From NCBI GenBank assembly GCA_964538915.1, contig CAZIFB010000017.1, positions 20,567-84,566 on the forward strand: DNA of 64,000 bases, in the 5' to 3' direction. Origin of the DNA: JAEUHQ01 sp964538915 (lineage in GTDB: Bacteria; Planctomycetota; UBA1135; UBA2386). Below are positions 55,934-63,482 of the stretch, piece after piece. The notes under the pieces are model-generated. The model searched no databases. It was not told where the DNA came from and saw only the letters and a list, made by a program, of their open reading frames with translations. The stretch's first letter is position 1; every line of letters begins with the position of its first letter. Made by a program: the position numbers and the translations under genes.

Positions 55934-57139
55934 ATGACCCAGGCACCGCAGAAGCGCCGCCGACGCCGCCTGCTCTTCGCAGCGATCGCGCTGGGCCTGG
56001 GCCTCGGCGCCGCCCTCGTGGTGCTCGAAGTGGTCCTGCGCATCGCGTGGAACCCGCCCGCGCAGATGGCCGAGTTCCAGCAGAAGGGCCTCTACTGCGA
56101 CCTGCCCTCGGGCAACGCCGGTCTCGTGCCCGGTTACCGCGGGACCCTGCAGCTCGTACCGACCGAACCGGTCACCCGCATCGCCATCGACTCGCTCGGC
56201 ATGCGCGGTCCGGAGCCCGGGGACAGACGGCCCGGCGAACGGCGCGTGCTCGTCGTCGGCGATTCGATGGTGTTCGGCTACGGCGTCGACGAGGAGCAGA
56301 CGTTCGTGCGGGCGCTCGAAGCGAACGTGCGCACGAGCGGCCACGACGTCACGATCGGCAACGGCGGCATCTCGGGCTTCAACAGCTACGAGGCGGCGCG
56401 GCGGATCGGCGACCTGCGCCCAGGCTTCGCACCCGATGCGATCCTGTACTGCTGCTACCTCGGCAACGACGCGTTCGAGAACCGCAACACCGACGTCGTG
56501 GTGTGCGGCGGCCTGCGCTTCGCCGGGCCGAACGCGCGCCTGATGCAGAGGTCGATGCGGGCGCGGTGGATGGCCCGATCGCGGCTGTGCCTCTGGCTCG
56601 AAGGCTGGGTCACGGTGAATGCGCCGTCGTGGTCGCTGCTGCCGGACCTCATCGCCGCATGGCCGAACCCGGCGCTCGAGGGCTTCCCCGGCAGTCCCGG
56701 CCAGCCCGGGCTCGACGGCTGCCTGTTCCTCGACACGACCGACGAGAATGCCGCATGGCCCGCGGGCGCCCCGGCCGTCCTGCCGAGGGTGCTCGCCGAC
56801 TTCCGCAGTGCGTTCGCGGCTGCGAAAGCGGCCGCGGATCCGCTGCCCATCCACGTGCTGATCCTGCCGGCACTGTGCCACTGCAGCGACGAGGAGCACG
56901 CGGCGGGACTGCGCGCGGCGGGATTCGACCCGGCGGGGTTCCAACGAGGCCTGATCCAGCGACGTCTGCGCGCGATCGCGGCCGAGCTCGGGCTGCCCGT
57001 GCTCGACGCGACCCCGTGGCTCGCCGCAGAGACCGATCTGCCGGCGCTGTTCGTGTCCGACCGCGGCCACTTCTCCCCGCGCGGCCACGCCGTCGTCGCG
57101 GCGCATCTCGCACGGGAACTCGCGCCGCTCTGGCGCTGA
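55934..57139 (+). CDS. Membrane-anchored SGNH/GDSL-family hydrolase
   Basis: A 401-residue protein with a very basic N-terminus (QKRRRRRLL) and one transmembrane helix (about 13-34), placing the enzyme domain outside the membrane. Block I is VLVVGDSMVFGYGV with the nucleophile Ser (about 108), block II contains NGGISGFNSYEAARR, block III has YCCYLGNDAF, and the C-terminal SDRGHFSPRGHAVVAAHLA gives the Asp and His of the triad. Length and anchoring resemble acyl-modifying (AlgX-like) or deacetylase members. The substrate is unknown; a surface polysaccharide is likely. Confidence 0.85.
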   Translation: MTQAPQKRRRRRLLFAAIALGLGLGAALVVLEVVLRIAWNPPAQMAEFQQKGLYCDLPSGNAGLVPGYRGTLQLVPTEPVTRIAIDSLGMRGPEPGDRRPGERRVLVVGDSMVFGYGVDEEQTFVRALEANVRTSGHDVTIGNGGISGFNSYEAARRIGDLRPGFAPDAILYCCYLGNDAFENRNTDVVVCGGLRFAGPNARLMQRSMRARWMARSRLCLWLEGWVTVNAPSWSLLPDLIAAWPNPALEGFPGSPGQPGLDGCLFLDTTDENAAWPAGAPAVLPRVLADFRSAFAAAKAAADPLPIHVLILPALCHCSDEEHAAGLRAAGFDPAGFQRGLIQRRLRAIAAELGLPVLDATPWLAAETDLPALFVSDRGHFSPRGHAVVAAHLARELAPLWR

Positions 57140-57295
57140 TCGCCGCCACTCGGGGGAGCGCCCAAGCCGAATGCGCGGCAGGGGTCGGGCGGCGGCAGGG
57201 CGCGAGAACGGAAGCCGGGATTCGGCCGGCCGCGGCGGCGGAAACGGCGCCCTTCCGCCCGAAGCCTTCCTCCCGCCAGTCCTCACTCGCACCCC

Positions 57296-59380
57296 ATGTC
57301 GATGCGCTCCCCATTCCTCGGCGCCGCCGTTCTCTGCCTCGCTGCTTCGTCGGCCGCAGCCCAGAGCCTCCTCCAGCAGTTCGGTGAAGTCGTCCGCGGT
57401 TCCGGCGAAGCCGTTCCCGGCCTGCCCGGGGTCACCGTCGACGTCTCGGTGGCGACGAACGTCCCGGTGCTCGATCTGAACGGGAACATCCTGTTCCGCG
57501 CCAAGCTCGCCGGCGCCGGGATAACGGCGAACACCAACGACCAGGCCCTGCTGTACGGCCGCAACGGGAACGACCTGGCCGTGCTCCTGCAGCGCGGCGC
57601 TCCGGAACCCTCCGGCACGATGGGCCCGGGCGTGACCGTGGTCTACTCGTCGACCCAGTGGGACTCGCCGCGTCTCAGCCCCACCGGCAACTACTTCCTG
57701 TTCGGGACGTCCCTCGCCGGCACCGGCGGCACGAACAACGACACCTGCATCTACCGCGGCACGGTCGGCGGAACCCCGAGCGTGCTGATCCGCGAGGGCG
57801 ACCTGGCCCCCCCGCCGATCAGCGGCGCGACGTTCCTCGGTCTCAGCGGCGCGCAGAACGTGACCGCGCTCAACTCGAGCGGCATCGCGGTCGTCAAGGC
57901 GAAGGTCACCGGCGGCGGCACGACCGTGGGCCTCGACGACGACGGTTGGCTCTGGGGGATTCCCGGCGGTCTGCAGTGGATGTGCCGCGAGAACGACCTC
58001 TTGCCGGGCGGCGCCCTCGCCGTCGGCCCCACGCTCGACGGTTTCGAGCCGCAGATCGACGAACTCAGCAGAGTGCTGTTCCCGCAGGCATTGTCGACGA
58101 CCAACGGCACGTCGCCGGCGACGGTCAACGACGACTCCGCGATCCTGCTGTTCGAGGTCGGCATCGGCCTGTCGATCGTCGTGCGCGAAGGAGACCCGGC
58201 GCCCGGCCCCGGCGGCTGCGTCTACGGCAGCTGGTCGAGCAGCAGCGGCTGGTCGGACAGCGGCTTCTCGCGCACGAACGGCTGGGTCGTGTTCGCCAAC
58301 TCGATGACCGGCGGTGACGTGGGCGGCAGCACGAACGACACGGGCATCTTCGCCGGCCAGGTCGGCGGAACGTTCGCTCGCATCGCGCGTGAGACCGAAG
58401 CCGCACCGACGGGAGTTCCCGGCGAGATCTACCAGGCCTTCTTCCCGAACGGCCGCCTGCAGATCAACGACAGCGGCACGGTCGTGTTCGTGGCCCAACT
58501 GGGCCCCACGGGCCTGAACGCGCACAGCGACGTCGCCGTGTTCCTCGCCCGCCCCCCGTACACCAACCCCGGCGACGTGCAGATGATCCTGCGTGAAGGC
58601 CAGGCCGTCGGCGGCTTGCCCGCTGGCTGGATCGTGGACAACACGGGCGGCGGCGGCATGACGTCGAGCGGCACGACCGTGCTGATCAACGACCGCGACA
58701 CCGTGATCATCCAGGTCGCGGGCGTCGGCGATCCGACCCAGGCCAGCTGGGGCGTGCCTGCGCTGCTCTCGTGGGATCCGGCACACGGCGCGCGCTCCGT
58801 CTTCGTGCAGGGCGATTCCTTCACCGTCGCGGGCAATCCATGGGTGACGACGGCGGCGCCCGGCATCGTCGCGACGCACGCCGGCGAGGGTGCGAACCTC
58901 GGCTTCAACAACAACGGCGATCTGTGCGTCAAGATGTTCGCCGGTTCCCAGAACGCGATCGTGCGGGGACACGTCGGCTCGATGGTCTGCGAACCCGCTT
59001 CGGTGCCGGTCACCGGCGGCGTGCCGCACAACTTCCACATCGACTGCGGCCCTGCGAACGGCAACCTCCTCTACTGGGTGCTGTGCACGGCGAGTGGCAC
59101 GCGACCCGGCTTCCCATCGCCGCTCGGCCCGCAACAGATCCCGCTGAACTTCGACCCGCTTTGGACCGGCCTTTCGATCAACGCCGCGAACTCGCCGCTG
59201 TGGATCAACACCGTCGGGATCACCGACGCGAACGGCAAGGGCCTCGGACCTTCGGCGTTCGTGATGCCGGCCGGCTATCCGGTGTTCCAGGGCACGACCC
59301 TGCATCACGCGGCGCTGATCTTCGACCTCTCGCTCACGTCCTACTTCGTGACCGAACCGTCGGCCGTGCGGCTCTACTAG
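57296..59380 (+). CDS. Large secreted repeat protein (choice-of-anchor/DUF7453-like)
   Basis: A 694-residue exported protein (signal peptide about 1-22). The mature region is built of repeated ~60-residue units with the pattern VLIREGDLAPP - G - LN-SGIAVVKAK - and VREGDPAPGPGG - NGWVVFANSM, seen at least five times (EGDLAPP, ENDLLPGG, EGDPAPGP, EGQAVGGLP, QGDSFTVAG), which suggests a beta-propeller. The last ~110 residues (from FHIDCGPANGNLLYW) are a module with GTTLHHAALIFD resembling other exported proteins of the window. No enzymatic motif is visible. Confidence 0.75.
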   Translation: MSMRSPFLGAAVLCLAASSAAAQSLLQQFGEVVRGSGEAVPGLPGVTVDVSVATNVPVLDLNGNILFRAKLAGAGITANTNDQALLYGRNGNDLAVLLQRGAPEPSGTMGPGVTVVYSSTQWDSPRLSPTGNYFLFGTSLAGTGGTNNDTCIYRGTVGGTPSVLIREGDLAPPPISGATFLGLSGAQNVTALNSSGIAVVKAKVTGGGTTVGLDDDGWLWGIPGGLQWMCRENDLLPGGALAVGPTLDGFEPQIDELSRVLFPQALSTTNGTSPATVNDDSAILLFEVGIGLSIVVREGDPAPGPGGCVYGSWSSSSGWSDSGFSRTNGWVVFANSMTGGDVGGSTNDTGIFAGQVGGTFARIARETEAAPTGVPGEIYQAFFPNGRLQINDSGTVVFVAQLGPTGLNAHSDVAVFLARPPYTNPGDVQMILREGQAVGGLPAGWIVDNTGGGGMTSSGTTVLINDRDTVIIQVAGVGDPTQASWGVPALLSWDPAHGARSVFVQGDSFTVAGNPWVTTAAPGIVATHAGEGANLGFNNNGDLCVKMFAGSQNAIVRGHVGSMVCEPASVPVTGGVPHNFHIDCGPANGNLLYWVLCTASGTRPGFPSPLGPQQIPLNFDPLWTGLSINAANSPLWINTVGITDANGKGLGPSAFVMPAGYPVFQGTTLHHAALIFDLSLTSYFVTEPSAVRLY

Positions 59381-59384
59381 GGAA

Positions 59385-59408
59385 CGCGCGAGGAAACGGC
59401 TTCGCGCG
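59385..59408. terminator. Candidate bidirectional terminator hairpin
   Basis: CGCGCGA (59385-59391) and TCGCGCG (59402-59408) form a 7-bp GC-rich stem with a 10-base loop, 4 bases after the stop of the plus-strand gene and 6 bases from the end of the convergent SRPBCC gene. There is no clear T-tract. Confidence 0.4.
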
Positions 59409-59414
59409 CGCGCC

Positions 59415-59861
59415 TCAGGCCCCCTTGGTGTCGCGCTCTGCCGCCGCGGCGATGTCGCCGAGATCCTTCGCGCAGGACTTAACCATCACCTTCGACATCA
59501 GGGAGATGAGCGGCGACAAGAGCTTCGCACCGAAGGTCCGGGGGCGAACGCGGACCACCATCTCGAGCCGCGTGCCCGCGCCGTCGGGCACGCAGTGGAT
59601 CTCCGAGGTGAACTCGGTCCCCATCGCGTATCCGCGGAGCGAGTAGCTGCGCGGCGGCGACCACGCCGCGATCTCCATGTCGACCGCCTGACGTCCGCGC
59701 CACTCGCGGAAACGCGAGCCCGAGCCCACGGGCCCAGGTGTCAGCATCTCGACCTTCGTGATCGCCTTGATGCGCCCGGCGGCGTTCGCGAAGTCGGATG
59801 CGAGCGGCCAGACGCGGTCGGGCGCGGCGGAGGAACGGTGCGTGCAGATCAGCGGCTTCAT
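59415..59861 (-). CDS. SRPBCC (START/polyketide-cyclase-like) domain protein
   Basis: A 148-residue soluble protein. It begins KPLICTHRSSAAPDRVWPLASDFANAAGRI, the strand-helix opening of SRPBCC proteins. PVGSGSRFREWR, the central EIAAWSPPRSYSLRGYAMG strands and VPDGAGTRLEMVVRVRP follow, and it ends with the long C-terminal helix covering the ligand cavity. Members bind hydrophobic small molecules or act as coenzyme Q binders/cyclases; no specific role can be assigned. Confidence 0.8.
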   Translation of the reverse strand: MKPLICTHRSSAAPDRVWPLASDFANAAGRIKAITKVEMLTPGPVGSGSRFREWRGRQAVDMEIAAWSPPRSYSLRGYAMGTEFTSEIHCVPDGAGTRLEMVVRVRPRTFGAKLLSPLISLMSKVMVKSCAKDLGDIAAAAERDTKGA

Positions 59862-59895
59862 CGGGGGACGCGGAGTCTACCGTCGGCGACTCGCG

Positions 59896-60123
59896 TCACG
59901 ACGTGGGCCGCGACCCAGCACCGCTGCCGAGCCAGCCGCACACGAGATCGGTCTTCACGGCCAGCAGGTACCCCGCGGCGACGGAGACGATCGGCGTGAG
60001 GAGGATGGACCAGTGCATGTTGGCTCCGATCTCGAGCAGCGAGGGAGCGGCGACGAGCCCCGCGACGAGGAAGTACACGCCGAGAAGGCGAACGCCTGCG
60101 AACACCAAGTCTTGCCGATTCAT
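59896..60123 (-). CDS. Small two-helix membrane protein
   Basis: A 75-residue protein with two predicted transmembrane helices (about 8-30, FAGVRLLGVYFLVAGLVAA, and 38-58, WSILLTPIVSVAAGYLLAV). The start is supported by a strong Shine-Dalgarno GGAGGA (60127-60132 on this strand), although its spacing to the ATG is short (CCC). The family was not recognised. It is the last gene before the cassette-array region and has no attC at its 3' end, so it probably belongs to the ordinary chromosome. Confidence 0.65.
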   Translation of the reverse strand: MNRQDLVFAGVRLLGVYFLVAGLVAAPSLLEIGANMHWSILLTPIVSVAAGYLLAVKTDLVCGWLGSGAGSRPTS

Positions 60124-60380
60124 GGGTCCTCCGGGTCAAGTCGCCGCGGCTGGGCTGCTTCGGTGCCGAACAGGCTCCTCTTCGCACCGTCGTCGCGCCA
60201 CGCCTTCCCCGCAGGTGCACTTCGAAGATTCGTTTCGGGTGGGGTGAGGCAGCACTCGCCACCTGCATGGGTATCAGCGGGAGCCGACCAGGAATCTCGG
60301 GGCCGCGCAAGCTGCAATCGCAGTCGGTTCGCGAATGGGATGGTCAGATGGCGAACCCGCCCTGCCGCCACATCGACTCG
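60124..60380. other. 257-bp non-coding stretch at the left end of the cassette array
   Basis: No convincing gene lies here. An inverted repeat, GGTTCGC (60325-60331) and GCGAACC (60351-60357), is near its right side. CACCTGCATGGG near 60260 resembles the CTGCAT core segment of attC sites B and G. No GCCCAAC/GTTGGGC pair is present. It may be a decayed attC closing the last cassette. Confidence 0.4.
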
Positions 60381-60677
60381 CTAGCCATCCTTCCACGAAC
60401 GCCAGAACGACACGAGCTCCGTCGCGCAGGCCCTCGCGTGTCGTTCGTCGAACGAGGGCATGCCCATGCGCTCCAGGACGACACACCGCATCTCTGCCAC
60501 CAGTTCGTCGACGGACCCGCCCGCGTCCAAGAGACGCATGAAGCCCACGGAGTACGCGTCGTACTCGTCTTGGTTGTTCTCGCACACCACGCCGATCGGA
60601 TCCCACTTGCGGAGCACCTCCATCACCTTGAAGTGCCCCGCGAACTCTGGGTTGCCGAAGTACTCTGGGAGCGTCAC
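60381..60677 (-). CDS. DUF1871-like small protein in the cassette array
   Basis: A 98-residue soluble protein starting at a GTG (60677) that overlaps the upstream stop (GTGA). KWDPIGVVCENNQDEYDAY and LLDAGGSVDELVAEMRCVVLERMGM match the DUF1871 pattern WDPIGV - DEYD - helix - ERMG, a family of small bacterial proteins with immunity-like phylogenetic scatter but no proven function. A longer frame up to 60737 exists but the extra part is low-complexity. It is probably co-translated with the upstream membrane gene in the same cassette. Its 3' attC is not recognisable. Confidence 0.65.
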   Translation of the reverse strand: MTLPEYFGNPEFAGHFKVMEVLRKWDPIGVVCENNQDEYDAYSVGFMRLLDAGGSVDELVAEMRCVVLERMGMPSFDERHARACATELVSFWRSWKDG

Positions 60678-61023
60678 GACCGACCGTGGTTTGGCTGACG
60701 TCTCTGGCTGCGAATCATGGCGGCGACGATCTCGCATACGAGCATGCCGCCGGCCAAGAACACTCCGAAGCCGGTCGCAAGGGACTTGGCAGTCGGGCCG
60801 GCGTCACTTGGACACCGCGCCACGAAGTAGGCGGCTACGGCAAGGACCCCGGGGCGCCATGCGGTAGCCACCAGCTGATGAACCAGCCCGACACCGGGTA
60901 GAGAAGTAGTAGGTGGCACGGATGCTCACCCGGTCCACTGGCTTGTTTCAAAGCCCCGATCGCCGCTGTTACGGCCAGGCCGAGCGCGATGTGGGCCAGA
61001 AACTGCCAAGGTCGCCAACTCAT
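60674..61023 (-). pseudogene. Cassette membrane protein interrupted by a frameshift
   Basis: The frame starting at the ATG 61023 (MSWRPWQFLAH) encodes two transmembrane helices and stops at 60835. A second frame ending at 60674 continues with two more helices (VLAVAAYFVA and ATGFGVFLAGGMLVCEIVAAMI). They join naturally at CCCCGGGG (60847-60854) if one base is restored, giving HGAPGVLAVAAYF and a four-helix protein of about 115 residues. Either a real single-base deletion or a sequencing error would explain it. The start lies 13 bp from attC E, as in the other cassettes. Confidence 0.55.
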
Positions 61024-61035
61024 GCCGTGAGGTGC

Positions 61036-61102
61036 GCCCAAGGTCTTCGGCGATCAGGCGCCGGTCGCTTGGGGCCCGCCGGCTGCATCGGCTGACGGGG
61101 CG
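61036..61102 (-). other. attC site E (degenerate)
   Basis: The outer end GCCCAAG (61036-61042) differs by one base from GCCCAAC, followed by GTCTTCGGCGATCAGGCG, very like attC G (GTCTTGGTCGATCAGGCG). The other end, TGACGGGGC, is poor. The CTGCATCGGCTGA segment matches attC B and G. The stop codon of the 61054 gene lies inside it, which is common for attC sites. Confidence 0.45.
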
Positions 61103-61614
61103 GGATCGTACGGAGGCGCCTTGCGGGAGCGCCAGACCCGGTTGATGAGAATGATGCCGCCGACAAGGCCCGCCAGGTAGCTCGCGGAATGCGCCCACAG
61201 GTCGGCGATGAAGGCGACATGCCGGTCCGCTGGAACGCGAGACGCAAGGGGCTCGAGCAGGAACACCCAACCCGCACTTGCGAGGGCAAACCCGATCAAG
61301 CCGGCAACGAGGGCCGCAGCGCCCATGAACGCCAGGAGCACCCCGATTGGTCTCACAAGCGATCCCGCAGAACGACGCGGCCGAGGACCCCGTATCGCGG
61401 CGAAGGCCAGCGGCGCCCCCAGGAGCGCCCCAACCCACCAAGTGGCGATGATGCCCCAGCCGATCCCAAGGAGAGTCGGTGACTCCGTGGCGAACAATTG
61501 GGGATGGCCGATCGTGAAGTACTCGACGCAGACGCGCGCGGTCACCTGGTCGTGAGCCACGCCGTACAGAATCGCCGCCACGACGCTCAGACCAATGATC
61601 TTCAGCGCATCCAC
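61054..61614 (-). CDS. Cassette-encoded four-helix membrane protein (unknown function)
   Basis: A 186-residue protein with about four transmembrane helices. The motif YGVAHDQVTARVCVEYFTIGHP near the N-terminus and GIIATWWVGALLGAPLAFAAI are hallmarks of a widespread uncharacterised membrane family. The start is the GTG at 61614, 11 bp from attC D; an ATG at 61619 is out of frame and stops after five codons. The open frame extends upstream only because attC D has no stop in it. Its stop falls within attC E. Confidence 0.72.
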   Translation of the reverse strand: MDALKIIGLSVVAAILYGVAHDQVTARVCVEYFTIGHPQLFATESPTLLGIGWGIIATWWVGALLGAPLAFAAIRGPRPRRSAGSLVRPIGVLLAFMGAAALVAGLIGFALASAGWVFLLEPLASRVPADRHVAFIADLWAHSASYLAGLVGGIILINRVWRSRKAPPYDPAPSADAAGGPQATGA

Positions 61615-61624
61615 GGCATCTCCG

Positions 61625-61693
61625 GCCAAACGTCTATGACGCTGAGCCGCGAGCACCGCTGCGGCGCTCGTCGGCTCCCAGGTCTTGTTGGGC
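61625..61693 (-). other. attC site D (69 bp)
   Basis: Outer boxes GCCAAAC (61625-61631) and GTTGGGC (61687-61693). The inner stem pairs GAGCCG with CGGCTC and CGAGC with GCTCG around a CTGCGG-type loop. On the gene strand it begins GCCCAAC and ends GTTTGGC. The sequence is closely related to attC A. It separates the genes at 61054 and 61697. Confidence 0.85.
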
Positions 61694-61696
61694 AGC

Positions 61697-62182
61697 CTAC
61701 CAGAATCGCCACCAGGGCCGACTCTTGGTGCGCGACTTCCGCGGCGCTCGCAACTCCGACGGCTTGGAACCGCCCTTCCGCCATTCAGCGAAACGCTGGT
61801 CCAACAGCGCCTCGACCTTGGCCCGATTCTCGGGGCAGTCCTCGACGTGGTACAGAGACGCAAGTCCACGCCCAACGCAGGCCTCGTAGTCCTCGAAGTA
61901 GCGGGACTCGTAGTAGGACTTGGCGAACCGGTTGCCCTCCTCGCTGAGGTCCTCATCAGTGAGCTTCTCGTCGCACTGCTCCATCAAGAAGTCCCGACCT
62001 GTCTGCGCGCCATCCTGCACAGCAGCAATTGCGTCAGCTGAGTGCTCCTTGTGAAAATCACCCACCAGCCCGCGCTTGATCGCCCAGCCGAGGAACATCC
62101 CGATGTGTGTCGCGCCATTCTCCGGCGGAACTCCCACGGGATAGTCGCCACCGTAGTGCCAGTCTGCGCAGTCGTACGCCAT
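61697..62182 (-). CDS. DUF7832-like cassette protein
   Basis: A 161-residue soluble acidic protein. MAYDCADWHYGGDYPVGVPP and ENGATHIGMFLGWAIKRGLV match the DUF7832 signature (YDD-WHYGGDFP - THIGMFLAWA). The rest is helical with EEGNRFAKSYYESRYFEDYE, and the end is basic (KSRTKSRPWWRFW). The ATG at 62182 sits 9 bp from attC C and right before the conserved motif; a longer frame to 62254 would run back through the attC. The family is often scattered near toxin/immunity loci; function is unproven. Confidence 0.8.
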   Translation of the reverse strand: MAYDCADWHYGGDYPVGVPPENGATHIGMFLGWAIKRGLVGDFHKEHSADAIAAVQDGAQTGRDFLMEQCDEKLTDEDLSEEGNRFAKSYYESRYFEDYEACVGRGLASLYHVEDCPENRAKVEALLDQRFAEWRKGGSKPSELRAPRKSRTKSRPWWRFW

Positions 62183-62190
62183 GAGGGTCT

Positions 62191-62286
62191 GCCCAAAGTC
62201 CTTGACGCTGAGACGAGCCGCGTGGTGAGGGCCCTTGCCTCGCCTGTGCGTCATCGCGGCTCGTCAGCTCCTGCGTCGCGTTGGCC
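62191..62286 (-). other. attC site C (96 bp)
   Basis: Outer boxes GCCCAAA (62191-62197, one base off GCCCAAC) and GTTGGCC (62280-62286). The inner arms ACGAGCCGCG and CGCGGCTCGT are perfectly complementary (10 bp) and separated by about 32 bases. It lies between the cassettes at 61697-62182 and 62347-62595. Confidence 0.75.
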
Positions 62287-62346
62287 TGCCACACCATGGG
62301 CGGCGATCATCGCGCGAGGAGGCAAACATGCCAAGCCGCGCGCCAC

Positions 62347-62595
62347 CTACTCACTCTTGCTTGTAGGAAGCCCATGAGCGAACTCCACAAGATGATCCTT
62401 GCGCCGCGCATAGTTGGCGAGACGCAGCCCGAGGAAGAGTCCAAGCAAGGCAAGGCACCCGCCGGCTACCAGGCCCCGAGTGCCCCCGATGAGGTAGTAG
62501 GCGCCGACGCCCAGCGCCGCTCCGATCAGGGTCGGGGACGCGGCCACTCGAAGCCAGCACCATGCACTGATCAGAACGCCGAGCAGCTTGTCCAT
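62347..62595 (-). CDS. Cassette-encoded small membrane protein (also the C-terminal part of the fused frame)
   Basis: An 82-residue protein with an internal ATG at 62595, 18 bp from attC H. Two to three hydrophobic helices are predicted (LLGVLISAWCWLRVAA, LIGAALGVGAYYLIGG, LVAGGCLALLGLFLGLRLA) before a basic tail. Its position right after an attC is where a cassette gene should start. The same frame is also open upstream through the attC, giving the fused frame described separately. Function unknown. Confidence 0.6.
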   Translation of the reverse strand: MDKLLGVLISAWCWLRVAASPTLIGAALGVGAYYLIGGTRGLVAGGCLALLGLFLGLRLANYARRKDHLVEFAHGLPTSKSE

Positions 62596-62952
62596 AGCAG
62601 GGGCGAGGTGACGCCCAACGATATAGCCGTTGCAGCGGCGGGGCGAAGCCCCGCCGCTGGAACGGCCGGTTGGGCGGCGTGGCAGGGGTCGCGGCTCCGC
62701 CGAGGGTCCGGTCGCGGCGGTGGCGGCCGGGATGTCCTTGACGACCTGATAGGAGCCGCCGTTGTCGCAGACGTAGATGCCCGCGTCCTCGATCGCTGCC
62801 TGGGCATCTGGCATCGGGCCTGTAGACGCTCGCCGAAAGTAGTAGAGGTCGAACCTTGGGTCGAAGGCCTCGAACCCTGCGACGCTTCGAAGGACCCGAT
62901 CGGCCTCCTCGGGCTTCGCGACCTTGAAATCCAGCATGTACTCGTAGCCCAT
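62347..62952 (-). CDS. Fused cassette frame reading through attC H
   Basis: A 201-residue frame starting at the ATG 62952, 10 bp from attC B. Residues 1 to about 90 form a soluble domain (MGYEYMLDFKVAKPEEADRV, AGFEAFDPRFDLYYFRR, TGPMPDAQAAIEDAGIYVCDNGGS) of an unrecognised small family. There is no stop before attC H. The frame continues across all 63 bp of it (encoding roughly 21 residues) and in phase into the membrane protein starting at 62595. Either the first cassette has lost its stop or the two products are truly joined, giving a soluble head on a membrane anchor. Confidence 0.55.
   Translation of the reverse strand: MGYEYMLDFKVAKPEEADRVLRSVAGFEAFDPRFDLYYFRRASTGPMPDAQAAIEDAGIYVCDNGGSYQVVKDIPAATAATGPSAEPRPLPRRPTGRSSGGASPRRCNGYIVGRHLAPAMDKLLGVLISAWCWLRVAASPTLIGAALGVGAYYLIGGTRGLVAGGCLALLGLFLGLRLANYARRKDHLVEFAHGLPTSKSE
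62613..62675 (-). other. attC site H (63 bp, near-perfect)
   Basis: A textbook attC. Outer boxes GCCCAAC (62613-62619) and GTTGGGC (62669-62675) are exact inverted copies and match RYYYAAC/GTTRRRY. The inner stem CAGCGGCGGGGC and GCCCCGCCGCTG is 12 bp perfect around a GAA loop. AGCCGTT pairs with AACGGCC one extrahelical base out. This is the strongest single piece of evidence for an integron array. Confidence 0.93.
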
Positions 62953-62961
62953 CGCTAGTCC

Positions 62962-63082
62962 GTCCAACGTCTTTGACCATCGGCCGCGACTGCGTCCGGC
63001 GCGCAGCGCCGGCTCCACACGCGGCTCGCGCCAGCGAGCCGCGTGCAGGAGAGCGGTCGTCGCCTGCATGGGCGAGTTGGCC
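62962..63082 (-). other. attC site B (121 bp)
   Basis: Outer boxes GTCCAAC (62962-62968; GTTGGAC on the gene strand, matching GTTRRRY) and GTTGGCC (63076-63082). Inner hairpins include GCGGCTCGC/GCGAGCCGC and CCGGCGC/GCGCCGG. Length resembles the long VCR-type sites. The fused frame starts 10 bp to its left, and the next cassette's stop is 7 bp to its right. Confidence 0.8.
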
Positions 63083-63088
63083 AGCATC

Positions 63089-63478
63089 CTACGATGGCTT
63101 GCATGCAGCACGATCCCCCACTTGGATGGCATCCTCTGGTCGAACGCCAATGAGGTGGTTGGCCGCCGCTCTCTCTATCGTGATCCAGCCCAGTGCGAAA
63201 CCGCGGAACTCCTCGATGACCAGGAACTCGCCCTTGTAGCTCTGGCCCGTATAGATGGCCATCGAAGCAGGCCCGTTGGTGGGTGGGCTGTCATCGTCGA
63301 ATCGTACCGCGAGCCGCTGGCCAATGCGAAGGGCGACGACTCCGTGGGCGTCCGACATCGACTGACACAGTGGCCAGTCTGGGAACTGCTTGAGCCTCTC
63401 GGCTACGGCCTGGATCGACGGCTTGCTAGCCACGCAACCCGCGCCAGCCAACGGAATCAGCAGAAGAGAGAGCCGCAT
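63089..63478 (-). CDS. Cassette-encoded small lipoprotein
   Basis: A 129-residue protein starting at the ATG 63478, 4 bp from attC A. Signal peptide with lipobox LAGAGC (Cys near 15). The mature part includes VAERLKQFPDWPLCQSM, VVALRIGQRLAVRFDDD and YKGEFLVIEEFRGFALGWITI, an apparent small beta-rich fold. No family was recognised. The frame stays open upstream through the attC, which would otherwise give a false start at 63571. Signal peptides are common among integron cassette products. Confidence 0.7.
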   Translation of the reverse strand: MRLSLLLIPLAGAGCVASKPSIQAVAERLKQFPDWPLCQSMSDAHGVVALRIGQRLAVRFDDDSPPTNGPASMAIYTGQSYKGEFLVIEEFRGFALGWITIERAAANHLIGVRPEDAIQVGDRAACKPS

Positions 63479-63482
63479 GTCT

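Noticed and set aside
61614..61956. A longer upstream start for the membrane protein gene at 61054.
   Set aside because: The extension translates attC D and part of the neighbouring cassette; the GTG at 61614 sits just outside the attC, as the starts of the other cassette genes do.
62351..62980. An alternative 209-codon minus-strand frame across the fused cassette region.
   Set aside because: Its translation is Arg/Ser/Gly-rich without a domain, while the other frame has a coherent soluble domain and clear membrane helices.
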